A DNA stretch of 64,000 nucleotides from Hydrogenimonas sp. (GTDB lineage: Bacteria > Campylobacterota > Campylobacteria > Campylobacterales > Hydrogenimonadaceae), in the NCBI GenBank assembly GCA_003945285.1, contig AP019005.1:248001-312000 (forward strand), given 5' to 3'. The position numbers and the translations under genes are program-made. Of the stretch, positions 45,306-53,850 are shown in pieces; position 1 is the stretch's first letter, and each line of letters opens with the position of its first letter. The notes under the pieces were generated by a model. It searched no databases and was not told the origin of the DNA. It worked only from the letters and a program-made list of their open reading frames with translations.

Positions 45306-46162
45306 TCTATATTCTAATTTCGGCGATTGCCGCGATTCTGCTCTATCCGGTCTGGGTCGTTCACAGGCAGACGCTGGGATCGCACGAAAAGGTCGAGAGA
45401 TCTCCCGCGGAGTGGGGGGTTGAGTTTGAAAACATAAGTTACGTAACAGACGACGGGCTGACGCTGCGCGGATGGTTCATCCCCGCCGAGGGAAGAGAGG
45501 CGGTTCTGCTGATGCACGGCAACGGGGGGAACCGCAACGGCTACACCAGCGGTATCTTCGATCTGGGCAGATGGTACCGCGGGCAGGGCTACAGCGTAAT
45601 GATGGTCGATCTAAGGGCCCACGGGGAGAGCGAAGGGGAGAGAATATATTTCGGAGTCAAAGAGAGTGCCGATATGCTGGGCTGGCTGAGCCGGGTCGAC
45701 GGATCCGGCCGCTTTACCTGGAGTCTTCACGGCTTCTCGATGGGTGCCGTTACGGCTTTGATGATGAAGGAGAGGGAGCCGAAACGTTTTGAAAAGGTTG
45801 TAGCCGACGCTCCCTGGATAGATTTCGAACTGCTCTCCAAACAGGAGCTGTGGCGCAGGGCCGACCTTCCCCCGCTCTTTTACGGCTATACGAAGCTGGT
45901 TGCCAAACTCTTCTTCGACATAGAGTTCAAAGAGGCTGACAACAGGCTAAGATGCAAAAAGCTGTGCAAAGAGCCTATACTCTATATATTCGAGTCTGAA
46001 GATACCCTTGTGACGAAAGAGCATATCGGGAGGCTTCGGGAAGCCTGTCCCGATGCGGAGATAGCGATATTCGAAAAGGCGGGGCATGTAGAGGCCTTCA
46101 AGGAGATGCCTGAACGGTACACCGAAACGGTTTCCCGGTTTTTGAAGTCGGTCAAAAGGTGA
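45302..46162 (+). CDS. Alpha/beta hydrolase with N-terminal membrane anchor
   Basis: 286 residues from the ATG that overlaps alr. An N-terminal helix (MIYILISAIAAILLYPVWVV) is followed by the hydrolase fold: oxyanion region LLMHGNGGNRNGY, nucleophile elbow LHGFSMGAVTA (Ser), an acid in FESEDTLVTKEH and the catalytic His in KAGHVEAFKEMP. Resembles BAAT/abhydrolase_1-type serine esterases of unknown substrate. The 3' end overlaps the cytochrome gene by 11 bases, convergently. Confidence 0.85.
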   Translation: MIYILISAIAAILLYPVWVVHRQTLGSHEKVERSPAEWGVEFENISYVTDDGLTLRGWFIPAEGREAVLLMHGNGGNRNGYTSGIFDLGRWYRGQGYSVMMVDLRAHGESEGERIYFGVKESADMLGWLSRVDGSGRFTWSLHGFSMGAVTALMMKEREPKRFEKVVADAPWIDFELLSKQELWRRADLPPLFYGYTKLVAKLFFDIEFKEADNRLRCKKLCKEPILYIFESEDTLVTKEHIGRLREACPDAEIAIFEKAGHVEAFKEMPERYTETVSRFLKSVKR

Positions 46163-47315
46163 ACCGCTCCGTTTTCAGGGTGTGGAACTCTGTGAGGCGG
46201 CCCTTTTCTATTCCGAGCTTCTTCGCGGCTTTCGGGTTCACGATGTAGTAGCCCAGAACCGCTTTCACCCTGTCCCCCCTCTCTAAATTGAAGTCGAAGT
46301 CGATTTTGAGTGATTCGTGAGCCTCTATGCGGTTTTGCTTCAGAACCGTCTCCGCCGCCCACGGCATGGCCGGCCTGCCATCTTTCCCCAGCACGGTGAA
46401 GAATTCTACAGGCGGCAATTTGAACTCTTCGGCTCCTCTTTTTACCGTTACCCTGAGCTGTGCGAGTCTTAGAGGATGGGCGAAGAGGGTGTGGTCCGCC
46501 TCGTTTTTCAAAACTACCATTAATTTGCCGGCACTGTCGGATTTCACCTTCAGTTTGACCCAGTCAGCAAGCAGCTCCGGGCGGTTGTGGAGTCCGCTGA
46601 AACCGTGGTAGGCGTGGCTCTTCTCGCCGCTCAGGGTAGATATGGGACCCTCTACCTGCGGCATATGGCACGTTATGCAGTTTCTCTTTCCGTTTTTGGA
46701 GCGCTCGAGATCCATAGAGCAGACCGGGAAACCTTTCGAGTTCTTCTTGAACTCATGACATCCTAGGCACATCCTACCGTTGGAGAAGTTGACGTTACCG
46801 TAGTCTATGGTGTGAAACGGCGAGCCTTCGCTGCTCTTTCCCAGGCCCATCATATCACTGGTTTTATGGTACTTTACGACGCTCTTTTCCGTGCGGCCGT
46901 TCTTTGCGGCGTAGTAGAGCCTGCTCTTTTCGCTCACTATGTTTATGTTCGCCTTTTTGCCGTGCTCTATTCTCTCTATGCGGTGGCAGTAGGTACACCC
47001 GATCGGCTCGTATTTCTGGATCTCTCCCTTCTCTGGCAGTGCGGGCCGTCCATCTTTCAGCGCCTCAATAAGCTTTCTGTCCGACGGGGAGTGGCAGGTA
47101 GCGCAGTTGTACTTTCTCTTCTTTTTCAGCGGGTGCATGTTCCATACGGCCCTGTGCACTTTGTCGTTGTATATGGAAGATTTTCTGTGCATCGAGTCGC
47201 TGTATTCTCTGTATATGAGGGGGTGGCAGGTTTTGCAGATTTTCGAGCTTTCGAACTTCTGCACAGCGAATAGGGCGGTGAAAGATATAACCAAAAGAGT
47301 GATGTGGCGGTTCAT
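46152..47315 (-). CDS. Pentaheme c-type cytochrome
   Basis: 387 residues with a signal peptide (MNRHITLLVISFTALFA). Five CXXCH haem sites are visible: CKTCH, CATCH, CTYCH, CLGCH and CITCH, all in the first 230 residues; the last part is a beta-rich domain without haem sites. Layout resembles the cytochrome c554/NrfA-like multiheme group used in periplasmic electron transfer. No oxidoreductase partner is adjacent. Electron donor and acceptor are unknown. Confidence 0.88.
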   Translation of the reverse strand: MNRHITLLVISFTALFAVQKFESSKICKTCHPLIYREYSDSMHRKSSIYNDKVHRAVWNMHPLKKKRKYNCATCHSPSDRKLIEALKDGRPALPEKGEIQKYEPIGCTYCHRIERIEHGKKANINIVSEKSRLYYAAKNGRTEKSVVKYHKTSDMMGLGKSSEGSPFHTIDYGNVNFSNGRMCLGCHEFKKNSKGFPVCSMDLERSKNGKRNCITCHMPQVEGPISTLSGEKSHAYHGFSGLHNRPELLADWVKLKVKSDSAGKLMVVLKNEADHTLFAHPLRLAQLRVTVKRGAEEFKLPPVEFFTVLGKDGRPAMPWAAETVLKQNRIEAHESLKIDFDFNLERGDRVKAVLGYYIVNPKAAKKLGIEKGRLTEFHTLKTERFTF

Positions 47316-47340
47316 TGTATATCCTCGATATATGGCTGTA

Positions 47341-47508
47341 AGCCGGTGTTACGCAAAATTTGTCAGCCCCGGGATTTGAGTGGAAAAATATCGTTCAAAA
47401 ACCGCGCTTGCCCGTTAGGGCGCCGAAGGCGTCAGCGGTTTTTAGATATTTTGCAGCGTCCCGCAGGGCAAATCCCGCTCGGCGTGCAGGTTTTGCGTAA
47501 CACCGGCT
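47341..47508. repeat. 168-bp hairpin element with 18-bp perfect inverted ends
   Basis: Left end AGCCGGTGTTACGCAAAA and right end TTTTGCGTAACACCGGCT are exact complements. Nested inside are GGGATTTG/CAAATCCC, AAAATATC/GATATTTT and AAAAACCGC/GCGGTTTTT, in the right order, so nearly the whole unit pairs with itself. The core holds two small hairpins (GCCCGTTAGGGC, CGCCGAAGGCG). The ends share GTTACGCAAA with the repeats at 4735 and 41853. Upstream of the cytochrome gene. Confidence 0.75.
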
Positions 47509-47564
47509 ATAAATTTTCACGGATTATACTTATTATAATATTTGGTTCAGTTTAAGCCTCTTTT

Positions 47565-48776
47565 CTAAACCGAGTCGCGCAGTCTGAACGAGTTCAGCAG
47601 CGCGAACAGCAGTGCGGAAGCGGTGATAATATAGAGCAGGCTGTAGCCGCCGTAGTGGAGAATGAAACCGCCCAGAATCGAGAAGAACATACCGAGCGAG
47701 ACTATATTCATCTGAAGGGCCACGTACAGCGGGCGCTTGGCCTCCGGCGCAAGTATGAGAATGAGGTTTCCGGAAGCTATGCGGTTCCCGTCCGCCGCCG
47801 CTCCGAATAGGAAAAATATGATCATATAGAGGGGGAGAGAGTCTGCGAAAAAGGCGAGAAGTATGGCCGTAAGCTGCATAGATATGGCGATATTTGCCGT
47901 CAGCCTGTTGAGGCCGGCGCCGCTGAGTCTACCCCAAAGAACGTTGCTGAGCATCGCACCGACCATCTGGGTGGTGATGAGGATACCGACGGCCGTTCCC
48001 GTGAGGTCGATTTTGGTTTTCGCATCGAGGATGATGAAGGGCAGGGCGATGAGGTAGCTGTAGCCGAAGAGGAAAGTGGTTACCTGTATCTGCAGTTGCC
48101 TGTCGGCCTTGAGAGTCCGCAGGGCGTGTTTGAGAAACTCCCTGAACGATTCGATCTTTACGTCGAAATGCTCTTTTACGGGCTCATCCACCGTGGCGAA
48201 CGCGGCCAGACCGACTCCCATCAAAACGGCACTGAGCATGAAGAGGTAGCCGAAGTCGTACGGGGGCTCGAAGCTCTCGAGCACCCATGCCGCCACCGCA
48301 CCGCTTATGACCGCGCCCAGCCCGGCGAAAAACTGCCTCCACGCCATCGTCTTTCCGCGGAAACGGTGGGTGAAGATCTTCGCTATGATCTCCCTGAAGT
48401 AGATGGCTCCGAAGCCTGCGCTGAAGGAGAAGAGAAAGAGTCCGACGCCTATGCACCAGAGCGTCAGGGTCGGGTGCTCTTTGCCGAAGAGCATTATGCT
48501 TACGCCGATCATGAACCACGAAAAGAAGCGGAAGAGAAAGACGCGCCTGAGGTATGGGAGCATCAGCCTGTAGTGCTGGGCCTTGAAGGCGGCGAAGAGC
48601 TGCATGATAACCGCGCCGCCGCGCAGAAGCCCGCTGAAGAAACCCACAAGTACCGGGCTCCCTCCGAAGTAGCTCACCATAAGAGGTAGAATCGTGGCCG
48701 GTTCGGCGACAGTGGTCCCTACGGCGAGAAAGAAACCGTGGAGTATGTTTTTGACATGGTTGGAGAACTTATCCAT
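47565..48776 (-). CDS. MFS transporter
   Basis: 403 residues with about 12 membrane helices. Opening helix FLAVGTTVAEPATILPLMVSYF and a loop motif HRFRGKTMAWRQFFAG between helices, of MFS_1 type. The substrate is not evident. Genes on either side (cytochrome, TrpD2-like) give no functional clue. The ATG lies about 60 bases after the TrpD2-like stop. Confidence 0.82.
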   Translation of the reverse strand: MDKFSNHVKNILHGFFLAVGTTVAEPATILPLMVSYFGGSPVLVGFFSGLLRGGAVIMQLFAAFKAQHYRLMLPYLRRVFLFRFFSWFMIGVSIMLFGKEHPTLTLWCIGVGLFLFSFSAGFGAIYFREIIAKIFTHRFRGKTMAWRQFFAGLGAVISGAVAAWVLESFEPPYDFGYLFMLSAVLMGVGLAAFATVDEPVKEHFDVKIESFREFLKHALRTLKADRQLQIQVTTFLFGYSYLIALPFIILDAKTKIDLTGTAVGILITTQMVGAMLSNVLWGRLSGAGLNRLTANIAISMQLTAILLAFFADSLPLYMIIFFLFGAAADGNRIASGNLILILAPEAKRPLYVALQMNIVSLGMFFSILGGFILHYGGYSLLYIITASALLFALLNSFRLRDSV

Positions 48777-48833
48777 TTGCGGGAGCCTCTGAAAACCGCC
48801 GCTCTTCCCGCTGAAGCGTCGAAGCCGCAGATA

Positions 48834-49739
48834 TCAATAGTCCGTCACCATCTTCATCGCCGCCTCGACCGACTCGGCTTCACCTTTCGCGAAGAGCCAG
48901 AACGCAGCGTTCAGCACCGCTACCTCCATAAGCTCTTTGGAGGGGTTTTTGAGCATCTCCATCCCCTCCTCCTTTTCGATCGGCCTGAAGGATTTTCTAT
49001 ACTCGACACCGAATCGGGCCGAATCTACGAGAAGCTCTTCCGTCTCGCCGTTTTCATGTATCCAGACACGGCATTTGCCGAAGATTTCGGGGGTGCCCTC
49101 GTTCCCTTTGACTATGACCAGCCGTCTGTAGCGCTCCCCGAAAATCTCCACATACTTTTTTACGTAGGGCTTGTGGAATACACCTATCAGGGCGGTGTCG
49201 CAGCCGGCAACACCCGGCAGGCGCTCTATGGTGTTTATCCCGGTTCTTATGCCGAGCCTGGTGCGGATGCCGGTAAGGGCGGCCAGTTTCGGGTTGTAGT
49301 CGCTCCTGTCGAAGTAGCGGACATTTTCGGGAAGATCTACGGCCTTTACTACCTCTTTGACGGTGGCTCCCCCTTTCGCGGGCTGTAGCGCCCCGCCGCT
49401 GACGACTACGTTGATCCCGAACGGTTCTACTATCCTTGCCGCCAGCGGGAAGATGTAGGGATTGTCCACCTTCCCGTCGAACGGGTAGCCCAGTTCTATG
49501 CCGTTTTCAACTTCGCTCTTTATGCTTGTCTCGTCTATCGCCTGGAGTGCGGCGCGGAACTCCTCCGTACTTTCGGGCTTCAGTCTCCAACCCAGCAGAA
49601 AAGCGGCCGTCTGCTCCGGTGAAGCTGAGCCGTCGAGCATCATGTGCATCGCATCCAGCATCTCCTGGTATGTAAGGTCACGATTGTGCTTCGCACCTGT
49701 TCCTACGCACTTTATGTAGTCTATGAATGATCGGCCCAT
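48834..49739 (-). CDS. TrpD2-like (anthranilate phosphoribosyltransferase-fold) protein
   Basis: 301 residues. N-terminal helical domain with VGTGAKHNRDLTYQEMLDAM and GSASPEQTAAFLLGWRLK, then the glycine-rich loop VVSGGALQPAKGGATVKEV. This is the glycosyltransferase-3/TrpD2 (YbiB) family, whose members bind nucleic acid and are linked to DNA damage rather than tryptophan synthesis. The KPESTEEF block is typical. Other trp genes are absent nearby. Confidence 0.8.
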   Translation of the reverse strand: MGRSFIDYIKCVGTGAKHNRDLTYQEMLDAMHMMLDGSASPEQTAAFLLGWRLKPESTEEFRAALQAIDETSIKSEVENGIELGYPFDGKVDNPYIFPLAARIVEPFGINVVVSGGALQPAKGGATVKEVVKAVDLPENVRYFDRSDYNPKLAALTGIRTRLGIRTGINTIERLPGVAGCDTALIGVFHKPYVKKYVEIFGERYRRLVIVKGNEGTPEIFGKCRVWIHENGETEELLVDSARFGVEYRKSFRPIEKEEGMEMLKNPSKELMEVAVLNAAFWLFAKGEAESVEAAMKMVTDY

Positions 49740-49802
49740 ATTGTCAAGTCGCCTGTGATGGTATTGTAGGCCCCGGCCGAAAGGGGCGGGGATTTTTGCA
49801 GA

Positions 49803-49834
49803 ATTATACCCAAATCTCTATTTCGAGATTTGGG
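49803..49834 (-). promoter_or_regulatory. -10 box abutting a perfect 10-bp stem-loop
   Basis: On the minus strand CCCAAATCTC-6-GAGATTTGGG (49809-49834) runs directly into TATAATTC (49803-49808), the TTTGGGTATAATTC promoter context. The hairpin lies 18 bases past the htpX stop, so one sequence may be both the htpX terminator and the promoter of the TrpD2-like gene. A GC-rich stem (CCCCGCCCC...CCGGGGC near 49770-49790) follows in the leader. Confidence 0.5.
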
Positions 49835-49851
49835 TTTATACTACAAGGTGG

Positions 49852-50712
49852 TTAAAAGCTTCCCATTTGTCGGCGAAGCTCTTCGAGTCGCTCTATGCGC
49901 TGCTCGGTCGTGGGGTGTGTGCGGAAGAGGTTGGCGAAGCTGAAATCCTTGCCGGTGAACGGGTTTATTATGAACATATGTGCCGTCTCCGGTGTAGCTT
50001 CGGGCAGCATTCCGCGGCGGTTGTAGTTTTCGAGTTTCATCAGCGCGCTTGCCAGCCACTCGGGATGGCCTGTAAGGCGCGCCGCTCCGGCATCGGCTTC
50101 AAATTCGCGGCTCCTGCTGACCGCCATCTGTATTATTCCGGCCGCAAGCGGCAGAATGATCGACATGATGAGCATCAGGATCGGGTTCGGAGAGTTCTCG
50201 TTTCTCCCTCCGCCGAATATAGCGCCGAACTGCATTATGTTGGCTATCCACGCTATCGCACCGGCTATCGTAGCCGCTATGGTTCCTATGAGGATGTCGT
50301 AGTGGCGGACGTGGCTAAGCTCGTGTGCGAGTACCGCCTCGACCTCCTCTTCGTTCAGAAGTTCCAGAAGACCTTCCGTCACCGCCACAGCCGCGTGGCT
50401 GGGGTTTCTGCCGGTTGCGAAGGCGTTGGGCACCTGCTCCGGTATTATGTAGACTTTCGGCATCGGGATGCCGGCTTTTTCCGAGAGCCGTCTGACTATC
50501 GCCAAAAGTCCCGGAGCGCTCCTCTCGTCGACTTCGACCGCATGGTAGTGTCTAAGCACCAGCTTGTCGGAGTAGAAGTATGAGAAGAAGTTCATGACTC
50601 CCGCGATGGCAAGGGCGATGAGCATTCCGCTCTGGCCGCCGAAAATGCCGCCTACCCAGACCATCAGAAGCGTCATGAGCGTTAAAAGTATTACTGTTTT
50701 TACCGCTTCCAT
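49852..50712 (-). CDS. htpX: Zinc metalloprotease HtpX
   Basis: 286 residues. Two N-terminal membrane helices, then the HExxH site in [16 protein letters not shown] near residue 135, and the third zinc ligand Glu in [13 protein letters not shown]. HtpX is a heat-inducible inner-membrane protease that works with FtsH to clear misfolded membrane proteins. AAAGGAC precedes the ATG, and a strong promoter lies at 50769-50797. Confidence 0.93.
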   Translation of the reverse strand: MEAVKTVILLTLMTLLMVWVGGIFGGQSGMLIALAIAGVMNFFSYFYSDKLVLRHYHAVEVDERSAPGLLAIVRRLSEKAGIPMPKVYIIPEQVPNAFATGRNPSHAAVAVTEGLLELLNEEEVEAVLAHELSHVRHYDILIGTIAATIAGAIAWIANIMQFGAIFGGGRNENSPNPILMLIMSIILPLAAGIIQMAVSRSREFEADAGAARLTGHPEWLASALMKLENYNRRGMLPEATPETAHMFIINPFTGKDFSFANLFRTHPTTEQRIERLEELRRQMGSF

Positions 50713-50768
50713 TTTTTGTCCTTTATGCTTGTATATTTATGGATCATTGGTTTAGTGCAACTGACTAA

Positions 50769-50797
50769 AGTATACTAACAAATCAAGCTAAAGTCAA
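50769..50797 (-). promoter_or_regulatory. Near-consensus sigma70 promoter of htpX
   Basis: Minus strand TTGACT, a 17-base spacer and TATACT. It is the best -35/-10 pair seen in the window. The start codon is about 57 bases downstream. Confidence 0.7.
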
Positions 50798-50864
50798 GAG
50801 GGTGTTCGGAGTATTAAAACAGAGAAGTAAGCGATGGCAAAGGCGAAAGGGAGAAGGGGCTCTC

Positions 50865-51254
50865 CTAGTGGTCGGAAACTACCCCGGAAGGAAACAGAAC
50901 TCCGTCGATTCCGGCTTTTGCGGCAGCCTCTATTTCGCTCTCTTCCGTGATCGGAAGAAGTATTTTTGCATCGAAAAGATAGGTCTCCGCGATACTCTGG
51001 ATCTCTTCGGCAAGCTCCGCCGGCACCACTATATACCGTGCATGGAGGGCGTTGGCTTTAACCGCATCCGTTACGCTTTCGGCCATTACGGCATACTCAA
51101 GGGAGTTTTCATAGCAGTGTCTCGCCAGCTTTTTAGCACCGGCGAGGGGGCCGAGCCATAAAACTGACCCCGCCGGTGTAGTCTCTATCTCTTCCGGAGT
51201 TTCGACATAGTGAAGAGGTCTGTAGGGAATATCTTCATGGCCTATTATTATCAT
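50865..51254 (-). CDS. Conserved hypothetical protein, about 129 residues
   Basis: Soluble alpha/beta protein without signal or membrane segment (MIIIGHEDIPYRPLHYVETP onward). The pattern of alternating strands and helices (GSVLWLG, EYAVMAES, ARYIVVPAE, AKILLPITEESEIEAAAKAG) suggests a Rossmann-like or response-receiver-like fold. I do not recognise a family. Its ATG overlaps the stop of the PP0621-like gene (TGATG), placing it last in the ribA-rsmG run. A GTG one codon upstream is an alternative start. Confidence 0.7.
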   Translation of the reverse strand: MIIIGHEDIPYRPLHYVETPEEIETTPAGSVLWLGPLAGAKKLARHCYENSLEYAVMAESVTDAVKANALHARYIVVPAELAEEIQSIAETYLFDAKILLPITEESEIEAAAKAGIDGVLFPSGVVSDH

Positions 51255-51490
51255 CACCTAACCCCCGCGCAGCTTTTTGAGCAGTAGAATTTTCCGTCGA
51301 CTATTATCGCCTCTTTCGAGCTTACGAATGTTCCGCACTTTTCGCACTCCACCATTATCTCTTCATCCGGTCCCGGTTTTTTCGCTTCTGTTTCGGCGCG
51401 ATCTTTCCGCCTCTTTTCGATCGCGGGTTTTTTTATGAGAAAGAAGTAAACTGCGGCTATCACCGCGATCGTCAGAACTATTTTCAGCAT
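51254..51490 (-). CDS. PP0621-family zinc-ribbon-like small protein
   Basis: 78 residues: an N-terminal membrane helix (MLKIVLTIAVIAAVYFFLI), a charged linker, then a metal-binding ribbon VECEKCGTFVSSKEA and GKFYCSKSC with a CxxC...CxxxC pattern. It matches the PP0621 family of small membrane-anchored proteins of unknown role. The start overlaps the rsmG stop by seven bases; a longer frame upstream has no support. Confidence 0.75.
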   Translation of the reverse strand: MLKIVLTIAVIAAVYFFLIKKPAIEKRRKDRAETEAKKPGPDEEIMVECEKCGTFVSSKEAIIVDGKFYCSKSCAGVR

Positions 51491-52095
51491 TTTGAAGCTT
51501 CCTTTATCCATAGGTAGTTGCGTTTTTTGCGCCCTACGATTTCGATACCGCAACGCTCAAGCCCCGCAACCTCTTCGTGTACATGCTCCCCTTTGTAGAA
51601 GAGCAGCTGCGTCGAGCCCCCTATGAAGGGTCTGCACCACCCTATAAGCTCATGTGTACCGGTTACCGCACGAGATGTTATCAGGGAGAAGGGGCGAGCC
51701 TCCAACTCCTCGATTCGTTTGGCCTCCACGCGGACATTCGCCAGCTCCAGTTCGCCGGCTATGAACCGCAGAAACGAAGCTCTTTTTTGAAGCGGCTCGC
51801 AAAGAGTGCACTCCGTATCGGGCAGCAGTATGGCGAGAACCATTCCGGGAAACCCGGCTCCTGTCCCTATATCGAGCAGCGAATCTTCGGAGGGCAGGAA
51901 GCCCAGGGGCCATGCCGAATCTATAATCTGCTCCTCTATCGCCTCTTCGGTTCTTGCGCCGGTGAGGTTGTGCACCCTGTTCCACTCCATGAGGCGGTTG
52001 CGGAAAAGATCGAGCTTTTCAAAAGGGTTTCGATCCGTACCTGCCGCCGACTTTCGCAATATGCCGGAGAGCAGCTCTTCGTTACTCTTTTTCAC
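51484..52095 (-). CDS. rsmG: 16S rRNA (guanine(527)-N7)-methyltransferase (RsmG/GidB)
   Basis: 203 residues from GTG. The Rossmann SAM site is LLDIGTGAGFPGMVLAILLP near residue 75, followed by EPLQKRASFLRFI; the N-terminus has NRVHNLTGARTEEAI. RsmG methylates G527 of 16S rRNA; its loss gives low-level streptomycin resistance. The start is directly after the ribA stop, and the end overlaps the PP0621-like gene. Confidence 0.93.
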   Translation of the reverse strand: MKKSNEELLSGILRKSAAGTDRNPFEKLDLFRNRLMEWNRVHNLTGARTEEAIEEQIIDSAWPLGFLPSEDSLLDIGTGAGFPGMVLAILLPDTECTLCEPLQKRASFLRFIAGELELANVRVEAKRIEELEARPFSLITSRAVTGTHELIGWCRPFIGGSTQLLFYKGEHVHEEVAGLERCGIEIVGRKKRNYLWIKEASKC

Positions 52096-52674
52096 TTAAA
52101 GCAGATGTCCCATTTTACTTTTTTTGGTTTGAAGGTAGGCTTCGTTGTGAGGGTTCGCCTCCACTATTATCGGCAGCCGTTCGAGAATCTCCACCCCCTC
52201 GAGGCTCTCTATCTTTTTCGGATTGTTGGTAAGCAGGCGGATCTTTTTTATCCCGAAGTGGCCGAGTACTCTCTCCACCATCTCGTAGGTGCGCTCGTCC
52301 GCGCTGAAACCTAGCTGGTGGTTGGCCGCAACCGTATCCAGCCCCCTCTCCTGCAGCGCATATGCGTTGACCTTGTTCAAAAGCCCGATGTTGCGCCCCT
52401 CCTGCCGCAGATAGATCACCATGCCGCCCTGGCTCTGGATCATATGCAGGGCGAACTCCAGCTGCTCTCCGCAGTCGCACTTTCTGCTTCCGAACGCATC
52501 TCCGGTAAGACATTCGGAGTGTACCCGGACTATCGGAGTTTCGGGAAGCGGATCGGTAAAAATCGCCAGGTGCTCTTTGAAGCAGCCGCTCTCCGTTCTC
52601 TCTTTGAATGCCTGGATCTTAAAGGTTCCGAACCTGGTCGGAAGATTGGCGACTTCGGAGATTTCAACGTTCAT
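52096..52674 (-). CDS. ribA: GTP cyclohydrolase II (RibA)
   Basis: 192 residues. Zinc ligands in SECLTGDAFGSRKCDCG, the GTP site in IYLRQEGRNIGL and the C-terminal LLTNNPKKIESLEG motif. It opens GTP to start riboflavin synthesis. Here it is a stand-alone enzyme, without the RibB domain often fused in other bacteria. First gene of the ribA-rsmG-PP0621-hypothetical run; divergent from hemB. Confidence 0.94.
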   Translation of the reverse strand: MNVEISEVANLPTRFGTFKIQAFKERTESGCFKEHLAIFTDPLPETPIVRVHSECLTGDAFGSRKCDCGEQLEFALHMIQSQGGMVIYLRQEGRNIGLLNKVNAYALQERGLDTVAANHQLGFSADERTYEMVERVLGHFGIKKIRLLTNNPKKIESLEGVEILERLPIIVEANPHNEAYLQTKKSKMGHLL

Positions 52675-52698
52675 TCGATACTTTTCCTCAACTTTTGG

Positions 52699-52704
52699 TA
52701 AAAT
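52699..52704 (+). promoter_or_regulatory. -10 box upstream of hemB
   Basis: TAAAAT in CTTTTGGTAAAATACTGG, about 100 bases before hemB, similar to the pse promoter context. No clear -35, as is usual for Campylobacterota. Confidence 0.4.
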
Positions 52705-52803
52705 ACTGGCTTTCCGTAAACGGGAACCCTGCTCGGAATCTTTTATAACGATTTTTGAGGCGGTTCTTAGGTTGCGATTATATCATACTGCGAAGGGGCG
52801 GCC

Positions 52804-53769
52804 ATGTTCACACGATTTCGGCGCAAAAGACTCAACCCGGTACTTAGAGATCTCGTCCGCGAGACAGTCGTTACACCCGACGACTTCATCTACCCTCTCT
52901 TTATCAGAAGCGGGGAGGGGATAAGAAACGAAGTGGCCTCGATGCCGGGCGTCTTTCAGATGAGTATAGACGAGGCCGTAAAGGAGTGTGAAACTCTTAA
53001 GGCTATGGGGCTGAGGTCGGTTATCCTTTTCGGGATTCCGGATGTCAAGGACTCTGTCGGAAGCGACGCCATGTGCGAGCACGGAATTATCGCGACGGCA
53101 CTCCGTGCGCTCAAATCGGCGCATCCGGATATGTTCGTCACGACAGATCTCTGCTTTTGCGAATATACGGACCACGGCCACTGCGGGGTGCTCAACCCGA
53201 AGCTCCAGACGGTCGATAATGATATAACTCTTCAAAACCTGGCGAAACAGGCGATAGTGCACGCCAAGGCGGGAGCCGACATGATCGCTCCGAGCGGTAT
53301 GATGGACGGTATGATTACGGCCATAAGAGAGGGGCTCGATTCTGCGGGCTTCAGCCATATTCCGATAATGAGCTACTCGACCAAGTTCGCAAGCGCCTAT
53401 TACGGGCCGTTCCGTGATGTGGCGGAGTCGTCGCCCAGTTTCGGGGACAGGAGAAGCTACCAGATGGACCCTGCCAACCGACGCGAAGCGGTGCTTGAGA
53501 GCCTTGCGGACGAAGAGGAGGGTGCCGATATTCTCATGGTCAAACCGGCTCTTGCCTATATGGATATTATCAGGGATATCAGGGAGTCGAGCAATCTGCC
53601 GCTCGCCGTCTACAATGTAAGCGGAGAGTACAGTATGCTTAAGATGGCGGCCAAAGCGGGTGTGATAGACTACGAAAAGGTGATGATGGAGACGCTTCTG
53701 GGCTTCAAGCGGGCCGGTGCCGATATCATCATCACATACCACGCCAAAGAGGCGGCCAAGCTGCTTTAG
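52804..53769 (+). CDS. hemB: Delta-aminolevulinic acid dehydratase (porphobilinogen synthase)
   Basis: 321 residues, TIM barrel. The zinc-type cysteine cluster is seen in [15 protein letters not shown], and the two active-site lysines in [16 protein letters not shown] and [11 protein letters not shown]. It joins two ALA molecules in haem synthesis. AAGGGG lies ten bases before the ATG. About 80 bases separate it from argF, with a small inverted repeat between. Confidence 0.96.
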   Translation: MFTRFRRKRLNPVLRDLVRETVVTPDDFIYPLFIRSGEGIRNEVASMPGVFQMSIDEAVKECETLKAMGLRSVILFGIPDVKDSVGSDAMCEHGIIATALRALKSAHPDMFVTTDLCFCEYTDHGHCGVLNPKLQTVDNDITLQNLAKQAIVHAKAGADMIAPSGMMDGMITAIREGLDSAGFSHIPIMSYSTKFASAYYGPFRDVAESSPSFGDRRSYQMDPANRREAVLESLADEEEGADILMVKPALAYMDIIRDIRESSNLPLAVYNVSGEYSMLKMAAKAGVIDYEKVMMETLLGFKRAGADIIITYHAKEAAKLL

Positions 53770-53850
53770 CGGCATTTTGAAGCGGAAGGGGAGTGACCCG
53801 CGATACCGCAGGCGGAGCCGTTACGGTTTACCGCTTTTGAAGGATAAAAG

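Noticed and set aside
52783-53775. 330-residue minus-strand open frame antisense to hemB
   Set aside because: hemB with all catalytic residues is on the other strand; no ribosome site or domain supports the antisense frame.
53770-53850. Another long hairpin element between hemB and argF
   Set aside because: AAGCGG/CCGCTT and GCGG/CCGC pairs exist, but they are short and do not nest convincingly; similarity to the other repeats is weak.
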